The notes under the pieces were generated by a model. The model did no database searches. It was not told the DNA's origin and saw only the letters and a program-made list of their open reading frames with translations. DNA of 64,000 bases, from contig CM059587.1 in the NCBI GenBank assembly GCA_030407085.1, positions 108,051,501-108,115,500 of the forward strand, written 5' to 3'. Of this stretch, positions 24,901 through 36,010 are shown piece after piece (the stretch's first letter is position 1; each line of letters starts with the position of its first letter). A program made the translations under genes and the position numbers. The stretch comes from Trichopria drosophilae. Its lineage: Eukaryota; Arthropoda; Insecta; Hymenoptera; Diapriidae.

Positions 24901-25149
24901 ACATTTGTTTCCCTCCACGTTTTATGAGCTACTTTCTTCTGTACAATCAGATCTTTCAATTCTCGGTTGTACCAAATTGGAAAATCCGTACTGAAAATCT
25001 TTTATACTTGAACATGAGAATTTATAGTCTGATATATACATTCATAAAATGAAACTATGTTGCTATCAAGGCTTTGACAACAGAGAACTGACTACCAATT
25101 ACCAGAAGAAAGATCACAATTAATATTATTATAATTTACACTACGAGTT

Positions 25150-25930
25150 ACACTAAGTCCCAATGTATTCGTAGCAAAGGCACAGCTTATACTCAAATAT
25201 ACACTTACACTCAAAGAAAGATGGATCATGATGAGCTTCTATATCCGAAAGTGAGTTCTGTAATGGAATGTTTTTCATGTTACGTAATGACGTTAAGGCC
25301 AAATCCGATGTATAACCTTTCGACACATTTATTGGAAACCATTGAACCAGATCATTAGCTGAAACCAAGTGAAATATATGTCCAGCATTAGTTCGTACCA
25401 TTAAATCTGGATTAAGACACTTATTCAAATGTGTGGAAAATCACTCCATATGACAGATGGGAGGTTATAGTCGCCAAAAAGAATAATATCAGTCATTTAA
25501 CCTTACAATTTGTGATTTAACTTCCTCAACATGATTAAAATAAATTTGTGATTCAGAATGAGGAGGAATATAAGTTAAACCAAGTAGAATTTTATTATTA
25601 CTAAACTGCACATTAACGAACAAATGTTCAATATCTTCATGAATCAGATCACTTTTATTTACTGGGATACTATTTTTAATCGCCAGAAGTACACCACCTC
25701 CACATCCTCTTGATCCTCTTACCGTTTCACGATCTCTGCGGAAGATGTTGTGTCCGTCAAAACCAAAGTGGGCATCATTAATATCCGAATGAAGATACGT
25801 TTCTGTAAGAAGGACAATATCAGGTGTAGTAATGATCGTTCAGAACTTCTCTCTAAGTAAATACAGCTTAGTACGTAACCCGTTCACATTCTGATAAAAG
25901 AAAATGAGACTCCTTGCCGTTAATCCAAAA
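25150..25930 (-). pseudogene. Non-LTR retrotransposon endonuclease (APE-type) remnant
   Basis: Minus-strand reading gives FFYQNVNGLRTKLY at about 25900, then ITTPDIVLLTETYLHSDI (the endonuclease glutamate motif), GGGVLLAI, LGLTYIPPHSES and FGDYNLP (near 25470). The last open piece at 25153-25428 includes SKGYTSDLALTS, which sits where these nucleases carry their SDH-type end. A stop codon and a shift interrupt the reading. This is the N-terminal half of an ORF2, opposite in orientation to the neighbouring ORF1 remnant, so it comes from a separate insertion. Confidence 0.8.
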
Positions 25931-26126
25931 ATTAGTTTGCCGAGGCTCCAGTTTTCTTCACTAACATTGGAAAGTCGTTGATAAATCTTGGGACTTTGGA
26001 TGATGTGGGATTTTCAGCATTGTACCGTGCAGCTTCCCCTTTTTGCTTATACAAGGTCCTCTGGTTCAACGTGTGGTCCTCGGAAAAAGAGTAAACTGGA
26101 GGAAGTTTCTTCCAACCGATTGGCAG

Positions 26127-26521
26127 TATTAGTTTTTCGCTAAAAGTGTTGCTTAATGGAGTAAATGCGTTAAAATGTCAAAAAAGGCGAAAAAAAACTA
26201 TTGTCGACTATTATATATATATATGTGAAAAAGTTTTTTCGGAGAATGTGGATGACCCGTGTTGGCGAAATCACATCCTCACATACAACTTTCGCATCAG
26301 TACTATATGGCCCTTTACAGAACTAAATTTACATTTCTATCTTTATCTAGATGTTGCAAATTGTTGCAAATCGGACCGTGCTCAATATGTTCTCAGATGT
26401 TGACACAATGACAAGAATTCAAATTCGTAACAATAGTCGACAATACTTTTTTTTTATTTCGCTTTTTTTACATTTTAACGCATTTACGCCATTAAGCAAC
26501 ACTTTTAGCAAAAACTAATAC
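26127..26521. mobile_element. 395-base MITE with TATTAGTTTTT ends
   Basis: The left arm (TATTAGTTTTTCGCTAAAAG, TGTTGCTTAATGG, GCGTTAAAATGTCAAAAAA) is mirrored by the right arm ending AAAACTAATA. Arms are about 85 bases. The middle includes a (TA)n run at about 26212-26224. The 85-residue frame across the centre has no family resemblance and is not called a gene. Confidence 0.85.
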
Positions 26522-27030
26522 GCGCCATAATCAGCCATGCGCGCGTTTTAGGCCGTTTGGCCACTTTGTGCGACGTGATGTTGTTCTAATTCGATTGTAT
26601 TAAATATTATCTTAATAAATATTTAAATTTTTAATTATAAGTTGATACGGATCTTTTTGTTTCAAATCACACAAACCGTAAACATTTTTGTCCGAAATTA
26701 AAAAAAATTACTACATTACGTAACAACCAATTGTTATAAACAAATTGTTATGCACAATTGTTATAAGTAATCAACCATTTAATAATATTTCATCCTACAA
26801 TGTTAGATTCGGAGGCTAAAAATATACGAGGATAGATGTGTAATCATCAAGTACGTCGTAAGTATAATGTATACCACGAAATTAGTGTTATACCACATCC
26901 ATATCCATACTGTGAAACCGCCAGAAGTTATCGTCTCAAGAACTATGAAAGCGTTTGAAAAATGTAAAAATCGAATCTTTTACTTAAAGTATAGTAATTA
27001 AGTAGTAACTTTTTGAAAGGTGAAGAAATT
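26522..27030. other. No recognised feature
   Basis: AT-rich spacer; no gene or repeat supported. Confidence 0.45.
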
Positions 27031-27032
27031 AA

Positions 27033-27286
27033 AATTAATGATTAAACACGGTCATTGAACCAAGTCAATATGTTAAAAATAAACATTTAACATAATCGGA
27101 TTTTGACTTTACATCATTTTTTTCTGAAGAGGGCCATAATCCATGGCCGAAAATTAAAATTTTTTTTTTTTTATATTATAATTTAAATTAAAATTCTTAT
27201 TTTAAAGTTCAATTGTGTTAAATGTTTATTTTTAACATATTGACTTGGTTCAATGACCGTGTTTAATCATTAATTTTAGAGTATAG
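27033..27286. repeat. Inverted repeat with about 65-base near-perfect arms
   Basis: The left arm includes AATTAATGATTAAACACGGT followed by CATTGAACCAAGTCAATATG. The right arm is its complement, ending GTTTAATCATTAATTTTAG. The loop of about 120 bases contains a T-rich run. Flanks share AGTATAGTAAT on both sides (about 26988 and 27281), a possible target duplication of a palindromic MITE. Confidence 0.8.
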
Positions 27287-28599
27287 TAATAGAAGAAAAG
27301 TTTAAGCCTAGGTGGGTTTACAAAAATCCATCGGTATTGGTGTGATAGTTTGTAAAAAATGGCAAAAATCGACTATTTATAAAGTTTGCGAATTTGTATC
27401 TTGAAAAGTTGTCGTTCTACGTGAGAGATACTAAGGAGTTTTTTGTTCAAAATTACCCCAATAACATGAAACATTTTTTCCGGAGCAAAAGGAACAAAAT
27501 TATTTAAGTGTTCTTAAAAATTGTTATAAGCAATTTACTGACCACTTTTGATCATTCCGCCTAAAAAATGCATGTTCAGCGGCCAAAAATACATCAAAAA
27601 AAAATTTTTTCATATGGGGACATGTAAAAAAAAGGCTATCTATGGCAACATATAGGTAGCTCCTAGACTAGTGAAGAATTTCAAAGAACCCGAAATAAAA
27701 TGCATTCGTTTGAATTCATTTTCGTTTATTGGGTTGTTAGTTTACTGAAAACCAGTTGATGCATTTCAGCATTATATCATTATCAGAAAAACATTTAGCT
27801 GGCTATCAGTGAGTCGTATTCACATGCAAGAACCATCAGACTTATTTCTTATTATACCCTCTCTAATAGCACAGAACCTTGAGTTAATGTTACAGAAAGG
27901 TTACAACATTAAAGCTTAAAACGAAACATTGTCATAACGTTAATAAAAGAACATTTCTTTCCAGAAATGTACCTAAATGTGTAATGTTAATATAATATAC
28001 CACTAATTTTACAATAAAGGTTAATCTATAACATTACTGAAACATCCACACAATTTATTAAGTTTAATTTAATGTTGTTGCCAATAATTCGTCGGATAAA
28101 GTATAAATACGAAAACCATGTTTGACGAAATTGTTTATAAAATATTAATATAAATAATTATATAATTATAAATAAGAAAACACACATATTTTATTTTTAT
28201 CAAATATCCGATGTCCAGTCATTACTTTGATGCCTAGCCGCGATGTCATTGGCATGGGCCAAAGCGGATTTTCGACCATATTATTTATTTATTATTTTTA
28301 ACAACAAATTTACGACTTTTAACAAAACATTGTACATATTTTCGATCCAATCACTCCTCAAATTGGATTAAAACATCCAGATTTCATATAAAACCACTGT
28401 TGTCGAAGTTGCTTCTTGACAAAATGTTATAAACTATTATTTTTTATAAACAAAAAAAAATACGAGTATTTGATTTTTGGCAAGTTTTTTTTACAGAAAT
28501 CCATGTGTTTTCTTGTTCTGCATGATCTGAACTTTGAAAATTTAATTGTCGTCGATTACACATCGATTGGAAATTTGCAATATATCACCACGTAATTTT
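27287..28599. other. No recognised gene
   Basis: AT-rich intergenic DNA with scattered low-complexity runs. Confidence 0.45.
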
Positions 28600-28693
28600 A
28601 CATACGGCTTGTATTTTTACTGCGTTACACGTTAATCGATTTATTTCCAACGTAATACGTAGTAAAATTACATCAACTTTTTTTACAGTGTAG
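28600..28693. mobile_element. Single end of a TACACTGTAAAAA-family MITE
   Basis: Ends TTTTTTTACAGTGTA like the right end of 6224-6443, preceded by CGTAGTAAAATTACAT phrases typical of the family. No matching left end was found nearby, so it is truncated. Confidence 0.5.
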
Positions 28694-28747
28694 GCATGGG
28701 CTTTAATGGGTTAATAGAAGACACCATTTTTTGTAAGATGCTGCGAT

Positions 28748-28815
28748 TGCGTGCGTAGTGTAGTGGTAGCGTAGTAAGCGAGAGACCCGCGTTCGATTCC
28801 TGGTCGGGGTAAGAT
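28748..28815 (+). mobile_element. tRNA-derived SINE head
   Basis: A-box-like TGCGTAGTGTAGTGGTAGCG and B-box CGTTCGATTCC, followed by TGGTCGGGGTAAGATTTTTT. It shares its tail with the SINE pieces at 9890-10795 and 60745-60825. It does not fold into a proper anticodon arm or acceptor stem, so it is called a SINE promoter and not a working tRNA gene. Confidence 0.6.
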
Positions 28816-29334
28816 TTTTTCTTATTTATTTGCAAGTGTTGAAAAATGCAAGTATAGGATGCGATATATGAAAGTATAATATAAAATATAAATAATATAA
28901 AACTTTTAAATGTTTAAAAATTTAATTCAGAAATAAAAATTAATATGATTCGAATGACATAGTATGAAATGTAATATTATTATACGTGTGGATTAACAAT
29001 ATAATATATATATATATATATCATTAAATATAATGTGTACATGAAAGTGACTCATATTGTATACTAATTTTATATAGTTATTGTTTAAATGAACATTAGA
29101 GGTATACCCCGTAAGGTCCCTTATAAAGCGCTGATCAAGCCCTGATCAGGGCCATATCAAAATTTTTACTTGGGAGGTTAAATTAATGTTTGATAGGTTT
29201 TGATAATATTGTATTAATGCCAAAAAACCTTAAATTAACCTTATCCTACAATGTCCCTGGGAGGGATTTGGGCGATTGTTTTCATGTTATGTAAGGTGCA
29301 CGTAAGGCTATTTAAACATTTTTTAACCTCCAGC

Positions 29335-29748
29335 TACACTGTAAAAAATCCTGATGAAGTTTACATGTTGAACGTGGTAAATATGGAACCTACGCTAAAC
29401 GTGGTAATTTTAAATCGCAAGCTGTAAAATTACTGCGTTTAACGATGTAAAATTACTACTTTTATTATAGGATTTTTACATTTGTGTTGTGTATTTTTTA
29501 CAAAATCACGTATTTTCCCTCCCCAACACTAAAATTGCAATAATTGTAGAGTAAAGCTAGTGAACCAACGTTTAATGTGGTAATTTTACAGCGCGCTGTA
29601 AAGTTCCTACGCTTCAATTTATATAACCTTGTAAAATTCATCTTGTTTTGGGGGGAAATCCCTACGTTGTATTTAGTAATATTACCAACTTTTTTCCAAG
29701 GAAAATTACAGGGCGATAGTAAACTTCATCAGGATTTTTTACAGTGTA
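29335..29748. mobile_element. 414-base MITE, TACACTGTAAAAA family
   Basis: Ends TACACTGTAAAAAATCCTGA and, mirrored, TCAGGATTTTTTACAGTGTA. Inverted similarity continues through GATGAAGTTTAC. Inside, repeated phrases of the type GGTAATTTTACAGC occur in both directions. The outer TA is the likely target duplication. Confidence 0.87.
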
Positions 29749-29834
29749 ATGTTATATAACCTCGCAATTTAAGGTTATTGTAACCATGTTGTAAGGTTCA
29801 TGTGCTGTTAAGGCATATGTTTTGGACTAAATCG

Positions 29835-30195
29835 TACACTGTAAACAATGAAAATGAAATTTACAGCGCAATGGTAATTTTCAATCATGAAAATTTGGTA
29901 ATAACACTACGTTGAGCGTTGAAATTTTACCGAAGTGTGGTTAGAGGTTTACCGCCGCATTGTAAATTTACGACGTCGAGCATAGGGAAAATACTAGACT
30001 GTTGTATTTTTACTACGTCAAATGTAGGTAATTTTTCGAGCCTACGTTGGACGTGGTAATTTTACAAACGAGTAATATATTACAAGATTTAAGGAAAGTT
30101 ACTGTGTTCCACGTAGTAAATTCACTGCGTTGAAAGTGGGTAATTTTCGAGCCCATTCCCAACTGTAATTTTACACGATTTTTTTTTACAGTGTA
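29835..30195. mobile_element. 361-base MITE, TACACTGTAAA family
   Basis: Begins TACACTGTAAACAATG and ends TTTTTTTTACAGTGTA. The interior has many copies of a phrase close to CGTGGTAATTTTACA in both orientations. It lies only about 90 bases from the 29335-29748 copy. The 77-residue frame on the minus strand here is a by-product of the repeats. Confidence 0.82.
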
Positions 30196-30479
30196 CGCAG
30201 ATTGTTGGTGTACTTGGTTTGTTAGGTTATAAACGATTTTATACACAACAATTCACTCTACATCATACAAATGAAGAATACACAGAATGAACTCGACTCC
30301 ATTTCTGTTCTAATGTTCTCCGAAAAGTCTTTCGAACGCTACCGAATAAGGTTTCAAAAGAAAACTTGAAGGTCGTTCAACTGCACTTAATTTTCACCTC
30401 AAAATGGTCGCAAGTTTTTCAACAATCGAAATCGCAACCATCGGAGTCAGACAGAAAGCGGGAAGTTTAAAACGGCGAA

Positions 30480-31080
30480 AGAACATGATCGCGCATGCGC
30501 AGTGATCAGTTGGCGAGAAAGGGAATGTTCGTATGCGCGAGTCGCGGGGCATCGACGAACGACGAGAGCGTTCAGCAGCGTTCTACTCTCTTTCGGTTCG
30601 TTCTGTTCCTTTCGATAACCGTGTATAGAGTTGTTCTCGTGGTTACGTCGACCTGTGTACCTACGACCTACCTCGGTTCCTCTCATCAGAAAATTACAAC
30701 AATGCGTCCGACCTGTTGGTGGAATTCCTCCGAGTTTGTTTCGGCGCCATCTCGCGCCTGTCAACGTCAAACTGTCAGGGCAAACGCGAAATGAAATTGC
30801 GGCGCGAGCGACAGGTGTAACCGTTCCAGGGATTGGAAACGTTCAGGTTCGTCGACGGCGAATAATGCGCCCGTTCACCTCGTACGAAACGGAACTCGAC
30901 CTTGCCGCTTCCAAGTTCATACCACGGTAACGCTGGAGAGACCCACGTCGACGTCGACGACGAGGAGAGCTCCTTACCGCAGGTAACGACGCGAAGAAAG
31001 ACGTCCTGAAGCCCCCTGCCTCGCCCCGTCCCGTCCCGTCATCGTCATCACGCTCGGAAGCCCCCCGGCTACGTGTAACA
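30480..31080 (+). promoter_or_regulatory. CpG-rich block, candidate BicD promoter and non-coding first exon
   Basis: GC and CpG content rise sharply compared with the flanks. Several GT donor-like sites follow (for instance CACG/GTAACG at about 30926 and CGCAG/GTAACG at about 30980). The BicD start-codon exon is preceded by an acceptor (TTTCAG ending at about 35966), so the transcript must have an upstream exon, and this is the best candidate. The overlapping open frames (Arg-rich on both strands) look like GC-driven chance frames. Confidence 0.5.
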
Positions 31081-31379
31081 GTTGTTGCAACATGTGTCGG
31101 GATTACACCCGTTAGTATCATTATTATGATCGATATTTACATACTTCCTAAGAATTCGTTCTATTATTACACGGTTATTCCCTCCTCGGTGCTCCGGGTC
31201 TTTGCTGTTATTCATAGGTCAACGCTGCTACCTTCTCTGCTTAAATGCAGATGCGACAGTAGCCAATTCTCTTTTCGCAACACCATATTTTCGAGTATGG
31301 GAAATAATTAGTGCAACACTGACTATAGATCAAAAGAATCAAGTTAAATATTTCCTATTTAAAATAATCCTCATTCAGA

Positions 31380-31595
31380 GAAATTACTTTCCTCCTCTCA
31401 GAATTACAAATATTTACTTTATTATAGCAAAAAGAAAAGGTTTCAGTTTCTTTCCGTCTAAATAAGTTTTTAAACTTTATAATTCAATGTGTGCTCTTTA
31501 AAATGCAGATGACCCTAGGAAAGTTTTGTTTATCAATTATCTTTTTGTTATCGGAATATATTTTGGACTGTACAAACAAAACAATAGCGAAGAAT
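31380..31595. repeat. Direct repeat unit 1 flanking the 31669-32601 element
   Basis: Contains ACAAATATTTACTTTATTAT, CTAAATAAGTTTTTAAACTT and ATCAATTATCTTTTTGTTAT in the same order as 32915-33100. The two units flank the TIR element on either side. Confidence 0.6.
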
Positions 31596-31668
31596 TAGTA
31601 CAACATGTATCTTACTCCTGTGAAGGCACATGACAAGAATCAAGTTAAATATTTGAAATTTAATATAA

Positions 31669-32601
31669 GGGTGATTCTCACAAAAAGAACAAATACCACG
31701 TTCATGCTAATTTTTCTAAAATCTATTTAAAATTGATCATAATTATATCGGGCATATGATTTATCGGTTTTCAATCAGATTATATGAGAAAACATTTAGA
31801 ACTTTCATACTATCAGAAATATTCAAGTTTATGTGGTGTAAAAACTACACTCCGTAACTGTGCATGAAACAAATTTAATTCTCAAAAAAATTATTACTTT
31901 CATTCTGAACTATAGTAATATACTTTGCCAAGCTATGTCTATCAGTCATTCTACATTTAAGTAATTCCTGACGCGGTACGGAAAAATATTTAAATTTCTA
32001 TTTTTTAGGATTAAATTAGTTTTGTGCAGCAGTATAAACTCCACTCCGTAACCATTCACAAACACAAGTAATAAAAGTAAACAAATGCGTTAAATGAGCA
32101 ATGTAGAGTTAAACAATTCTTGTAATATTGATACGGTTAAGGCGCAATGCGAGTTACGATAAAAAAAAGAAAATATTCAGTGTAAGTACGGTTTTCAGTT
32201 TGGTAGTCGCCATCGACACAAAGAAGACTCCACTCCGTAACCAATGTAAATTCTGAATTTTTGTACATAAATGATAAATTTTATTAATAATTCTTTGAAC
32301 ATTTTTTTTATTCCAATAAAATATTGCAAATACTACTGACTATTTGTTTCTGAAATATATTTTTTTAATAATAGAACCAATATATTATAGAGCTGTCGAG
32401 GAGAATGAAAACTCCACTCCGTAACTGCAAGTATTATGATACAATGGTGTTAAAAAAAAGTTCATAAACATTGTAACAACGTATTTTACAAGTCTATTTA
32501 GGTCCTTCTCTTGACATAAAACCTATAATATAGTATTTTTTACTTTATTTTTTTTACTTTATTTCTTAATTTTGAATTTGTTGTTTTTGAGAGAATGACC
32601 C
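31669..32601. mobile_element. 933-base TIR element with four evenly spaced internal motifs
   Basis: Left end GGGTGATTCTCACAAAAAGA and right end (complement GGGTCATTCTCTCAAAAACA) match at about 23 of 26 positions. ATAA flanks both sides as a likely target duplication. The motif ACTCCACTCCGTAAC occurs at 32038, 32227 and 32411, with a close variant at 31844, all in the same direction and 184-194 bases apart, while the sequence between them is unrelated. It lies in the presumed BicD intron 1. Confidence 0.78.
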
Positions 32602-32914
32602 ATAATTATAATGGAGAGAACTCACTTTCTTCTTTTAATATAGTTTAACCCCTTCGTTATCAATGATGCACATATGCGCAGAATAAAAAGTGGTATATTG
32701 CACGCTTGATCATTACTGCAACAATGTATTTAAAATTTTCGCAAATAAAAAAAAATACTATCATGTTCTGCACAAAATTTTGAACAAAAAATATCTCTTG
32801 CGATTTGCCTTTAAATTTACCTGAATTCGTGAGAAAAAATGCCAAAGTTTACAATTTTTTGTTTGATAAATCCGTCGTTACAGTCAAGGGGTTAATTTTA
32901 ATGATTTATCAAAA
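32602..32914. other. Intronic AT-rich DNA
   Basis: Presumed BicD intron 1. Nothing beyond short chance frames. Confidence 0.45.
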
Positions 32915-33105
32915 ACAGAACTGCAAATGTTTACTTTACTGGAAGAAATTATACTTTATTATATCAAAAATTAAAATTTTGTTATTATAAATTCCTTTCA
33001 ATCTAAATAAGTTTTAAACTTTGTAATCCAACAACTTGAGCGACTCGTTTATCAATTATCTTTTTGTTATAGGAATATATTTTGGAGTATTAGTGAATAA
33101 TTAGT
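32915..33105. repeat. Direct repeat unit 2
   Basis: Diverged second copy of 31380-31595, ending with TATCAATTATCTTTTTGTTA followed by GGAATATATTTTGGA, the same phrase that ends unit 1. Confidence 0.6.
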
Positions 33106-34904
33106 ATTTCATATTTCAGTGGTGATTAATAAATCAAAGAAATCTTTCATATTTAAATTTATGAAAATTACATTAATTTTTAACATTGTTTAATTTTACG
33201 ATTTGTCAATAACGACTAAAAATACTAACTTTGACTGTTATAAGTTCTTAAATTTATAATCAACAACGTCGATTAAAGAATATTAGTATTTTCAGTTGAT
33301 TTAAATATTTCAATTCCTTGTACGAATCTCCAAATAATCACATAACAATAATAATAAAAAAATTTAGAATTTATAATTTACAAAATAGTATTCAATCAAA
33401 TGAATTCAACCTCAGTTAGATTCCTTAAGTTTTCAGAAATGGAATTCAGACATTGATCATTCAATTATTATCAATAAATTTCAATCGTTTCCTCGGTAGT
33501 ATGTCTCTGCAAAAGCAAAATCGTTTATTTAAATCGACAACGACAAATAAAGTCAAATTGCAATTATAATATCACTTGTAAAATGAATGTGCTATAAGTA
33601 TTCGACGATGTAAGCAACAAAAATAAAACATTTTGGAAATAAAACATTTATAACTAATAAAACCTCAAAAAAATTAAAAAAATCTTCGTTTCAGTATATT
33701 GAAAAATATTAAAATAAATTCACAATATATTAAAAACATAAATTTTCAATTTATAATTAATTAGTTATTAATAATTAATTTTAATTATCTATAAACGTTG
33801 TTAAAACGGAAAAACTTGGTACTTTTTTCATTATAAAGCTTCCGTATCGACAGCAGTGCAAGATACACTAAAAATGCACTGAAACTTTTTTGTAGAGCAC
33901 AAAATTTCCTACAAAAAAGTCAGCGAGGGCCTTAAGCTAAAGTAAAAAAACTACAATGCGTAAACTGGTATAAATGAACTGGAAATAATTAACTTTTTTA
34001 CTAAAACTTATGAGAAAATCAAAGAAAAAACACTGCACTTTACTAATCCTCCATAGAAAATTGAAAAGAGAACATATTTACCTCATGAACAAGTAAAAAC
34101 TGTATAAAAATACGAAGTATTTTTATTAAATTAATTGTCGTCACCCGTCCTAATTTTGATATTTGGATACAAACAGCAATTAAAAAACGATGAAAACTTA
34201 AAGATTAAAGGAGTAAACGTTACTGGCAATTTGTTTTTTAATTTATTATTGTTTAAAATATGTAAAATTGGATTTTTTTACAAATTGTCATTGTCGTCAC
34301 CTTCATTGTCGTTACCAAACATTTGGCGTATCAGGTACGAAACAAGAACAAAGTGTAACCCGTAGCAGAAAATATTTTTCAAATCATAAATAACATTTAT
34401 ATTTCTCTTCCTCTTAGACATTTATTTAAATATAATTTAAAAAACCACAAAATTAAACTTTACATTTGTTACAACGTTATGAATCAAGTTTATTATGAAA
34501 TAATATTATTTATTAAAATTATGAATATAATATTATCATTGTAGTTACTAACCAACGACACATTAACTTTATTTTGTCTAAAACTTCATCAAAAATTCAT
34601 GTGTTTTTCTTAATTTTTTAATTATTACTTAATAAATAATTTTCATTTATTCAAAAAAATGCACTAAATCAGATATGTACATTATGTTTTTCACTCTTTA
34701 GAGTTATTTTTTTCAAGTTTTTAATAAGCAATTGTTGGTTTATACAGCCATATGAAAATGCGTCATAGTAAAAGTCTTCCCCTTTCCTTTAAAATAATTT
34801 TGTAGCGTGACTACTTTAACAATAACTTAACTTGGTGCTAATAAGCAAGAATCCATTAGAAAAAAACGAATTTACAGTAACCTAAAAAAAAAATTTTCAT
34901 TCTA
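33106..34904. other. Intronic AT-rich DNA, nothing recognised
   Basis: Very AT-rich; no coding or repeat structure could be supported. A few ATTGTCGTCACC-type phrases recur near 34130 and 34290. Confidence 0.45.
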
Positions 34905-34936
34905 GAAAATGCCCTGTTTTTGGAGAATCACCCATA
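34905..34936. mobile_element. Isolated end related to the 31669-32601 element
   Basis: The complement reads GGGTGATTCTCCAAAAACAG, matching the element's terminal repeat. No partner end is found close by; 31669 lies 3.2 kb away and could be an alternative partner. Confidence 0.5.
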
Positions 34937-35966
34937 TATAGAAAAGATTAGAAAATGTCTAGAAATGAAATTTAGTCATGAGTAATTAAATTATGACCAG
35001 TAGTTCTCAATCGATTTGCTGGAGTATCTTGATCACCTGTTGTATATCCGCTTGATTCTATTAATAGTCATTTGTTAATTTCCATGCTATTAACGGTTGA
35101 TTCACTAATGTGAATTAACAATTCCTGTCATACATCAAGAATAAATGCTTGATAATAGTAAAACCATTTAGAGGTTCTTCCTTACATTTTGACAATGAAC
35201 TTTGGAATAACGGTATTTATGCATTACGGTGGGATTTTTCCCATCATTATCGTCATTACCAATGCTGGTTACGCGCTTTGCGAGAATTCATACTCGCGGT
35301 GGTCATTAATTTAACTACTCATCAATTTACCGATAAAGTCCACCGAGTAATTGATCTTGGATATTATTACTCACCCATGTAATTAGTTATGGATTAGATT
35401 TGAAAGGTGTTAGATTGAAAAGTATTAAAAATTGATTTTATCTAAAAATTTTATGTCGGCATAAAACAACTTTTATTACTTATCTAGAGTTCCAACGTCA
35501 TTGACTTTATTATCATGATTGTTCCGAGTGCATTTATTTCCTTGTGCATTACTATTTTTTGCCATATTGTTAGATAATGTTTTTAAATGTTATTCTTGTA
35601 TAAGTCTCAATATTTGGATCGCTTTCAATCTTCTTGATGGTAGTATCAAATTTGCTGACACTTACTTAACCTCGACGATTGTATTTGAGAATAATGACTT
35701 GACTCAATTTACCGATGCGCTTATTATGCAATATAGAATAAGCAAATGCATGTTAAATAGAATCACAATACTTTTCCGAATACATTAATTAAACGGAATT
35801 TATTTTAATAAAATGCAATTACACATTTTACTAGTTTTTTAAATTAGTGTAACAAAGAATAATTGAAACAAGGATAAAATATTTGCAATGACTTTCAAAA
35901 TAATTTATAAATTAATAAATAATGAAAATATCGTTATCATAAATCTGTCACTCGGGGCAATTTCAG
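34937..35966. other. End of presumed BicD intron 1
   Basis: AT-rich, ending in the acceptor GGGGCAATTTCAG at about 35966 that opens the start-codon exon. No other feature recognised. Confidence 0.5.
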
Positions 35967-36010
35967 AGTGCGGAGACGTAGCATCTTAAAAGTCGGAATA
36001 ATCTGCAAAA

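Noticed and set aside
28748..28815. tRNA gene
   Set aside because: tRNA-like promoter boxes only; no valid cloverleaf, and the same phrase recurs in other SINE heads of the window.
30447..31121. Overlapping Arg-rich open frames on both strands in the CpG-rich block
   Set aside because: Frames exist on both strands because GC-rich DNA has few stop codons; no domain or family resemblance, and a promoter / first exon explains the composition better.
31669..34936. A single 3.3-kb transposon ending at 34936
   Set aside because: The end at 34936 does match, but a better-matched right end with an ATAA duplication lies at 32601, so the shorter element is preferred; the longer pairing remains possible.
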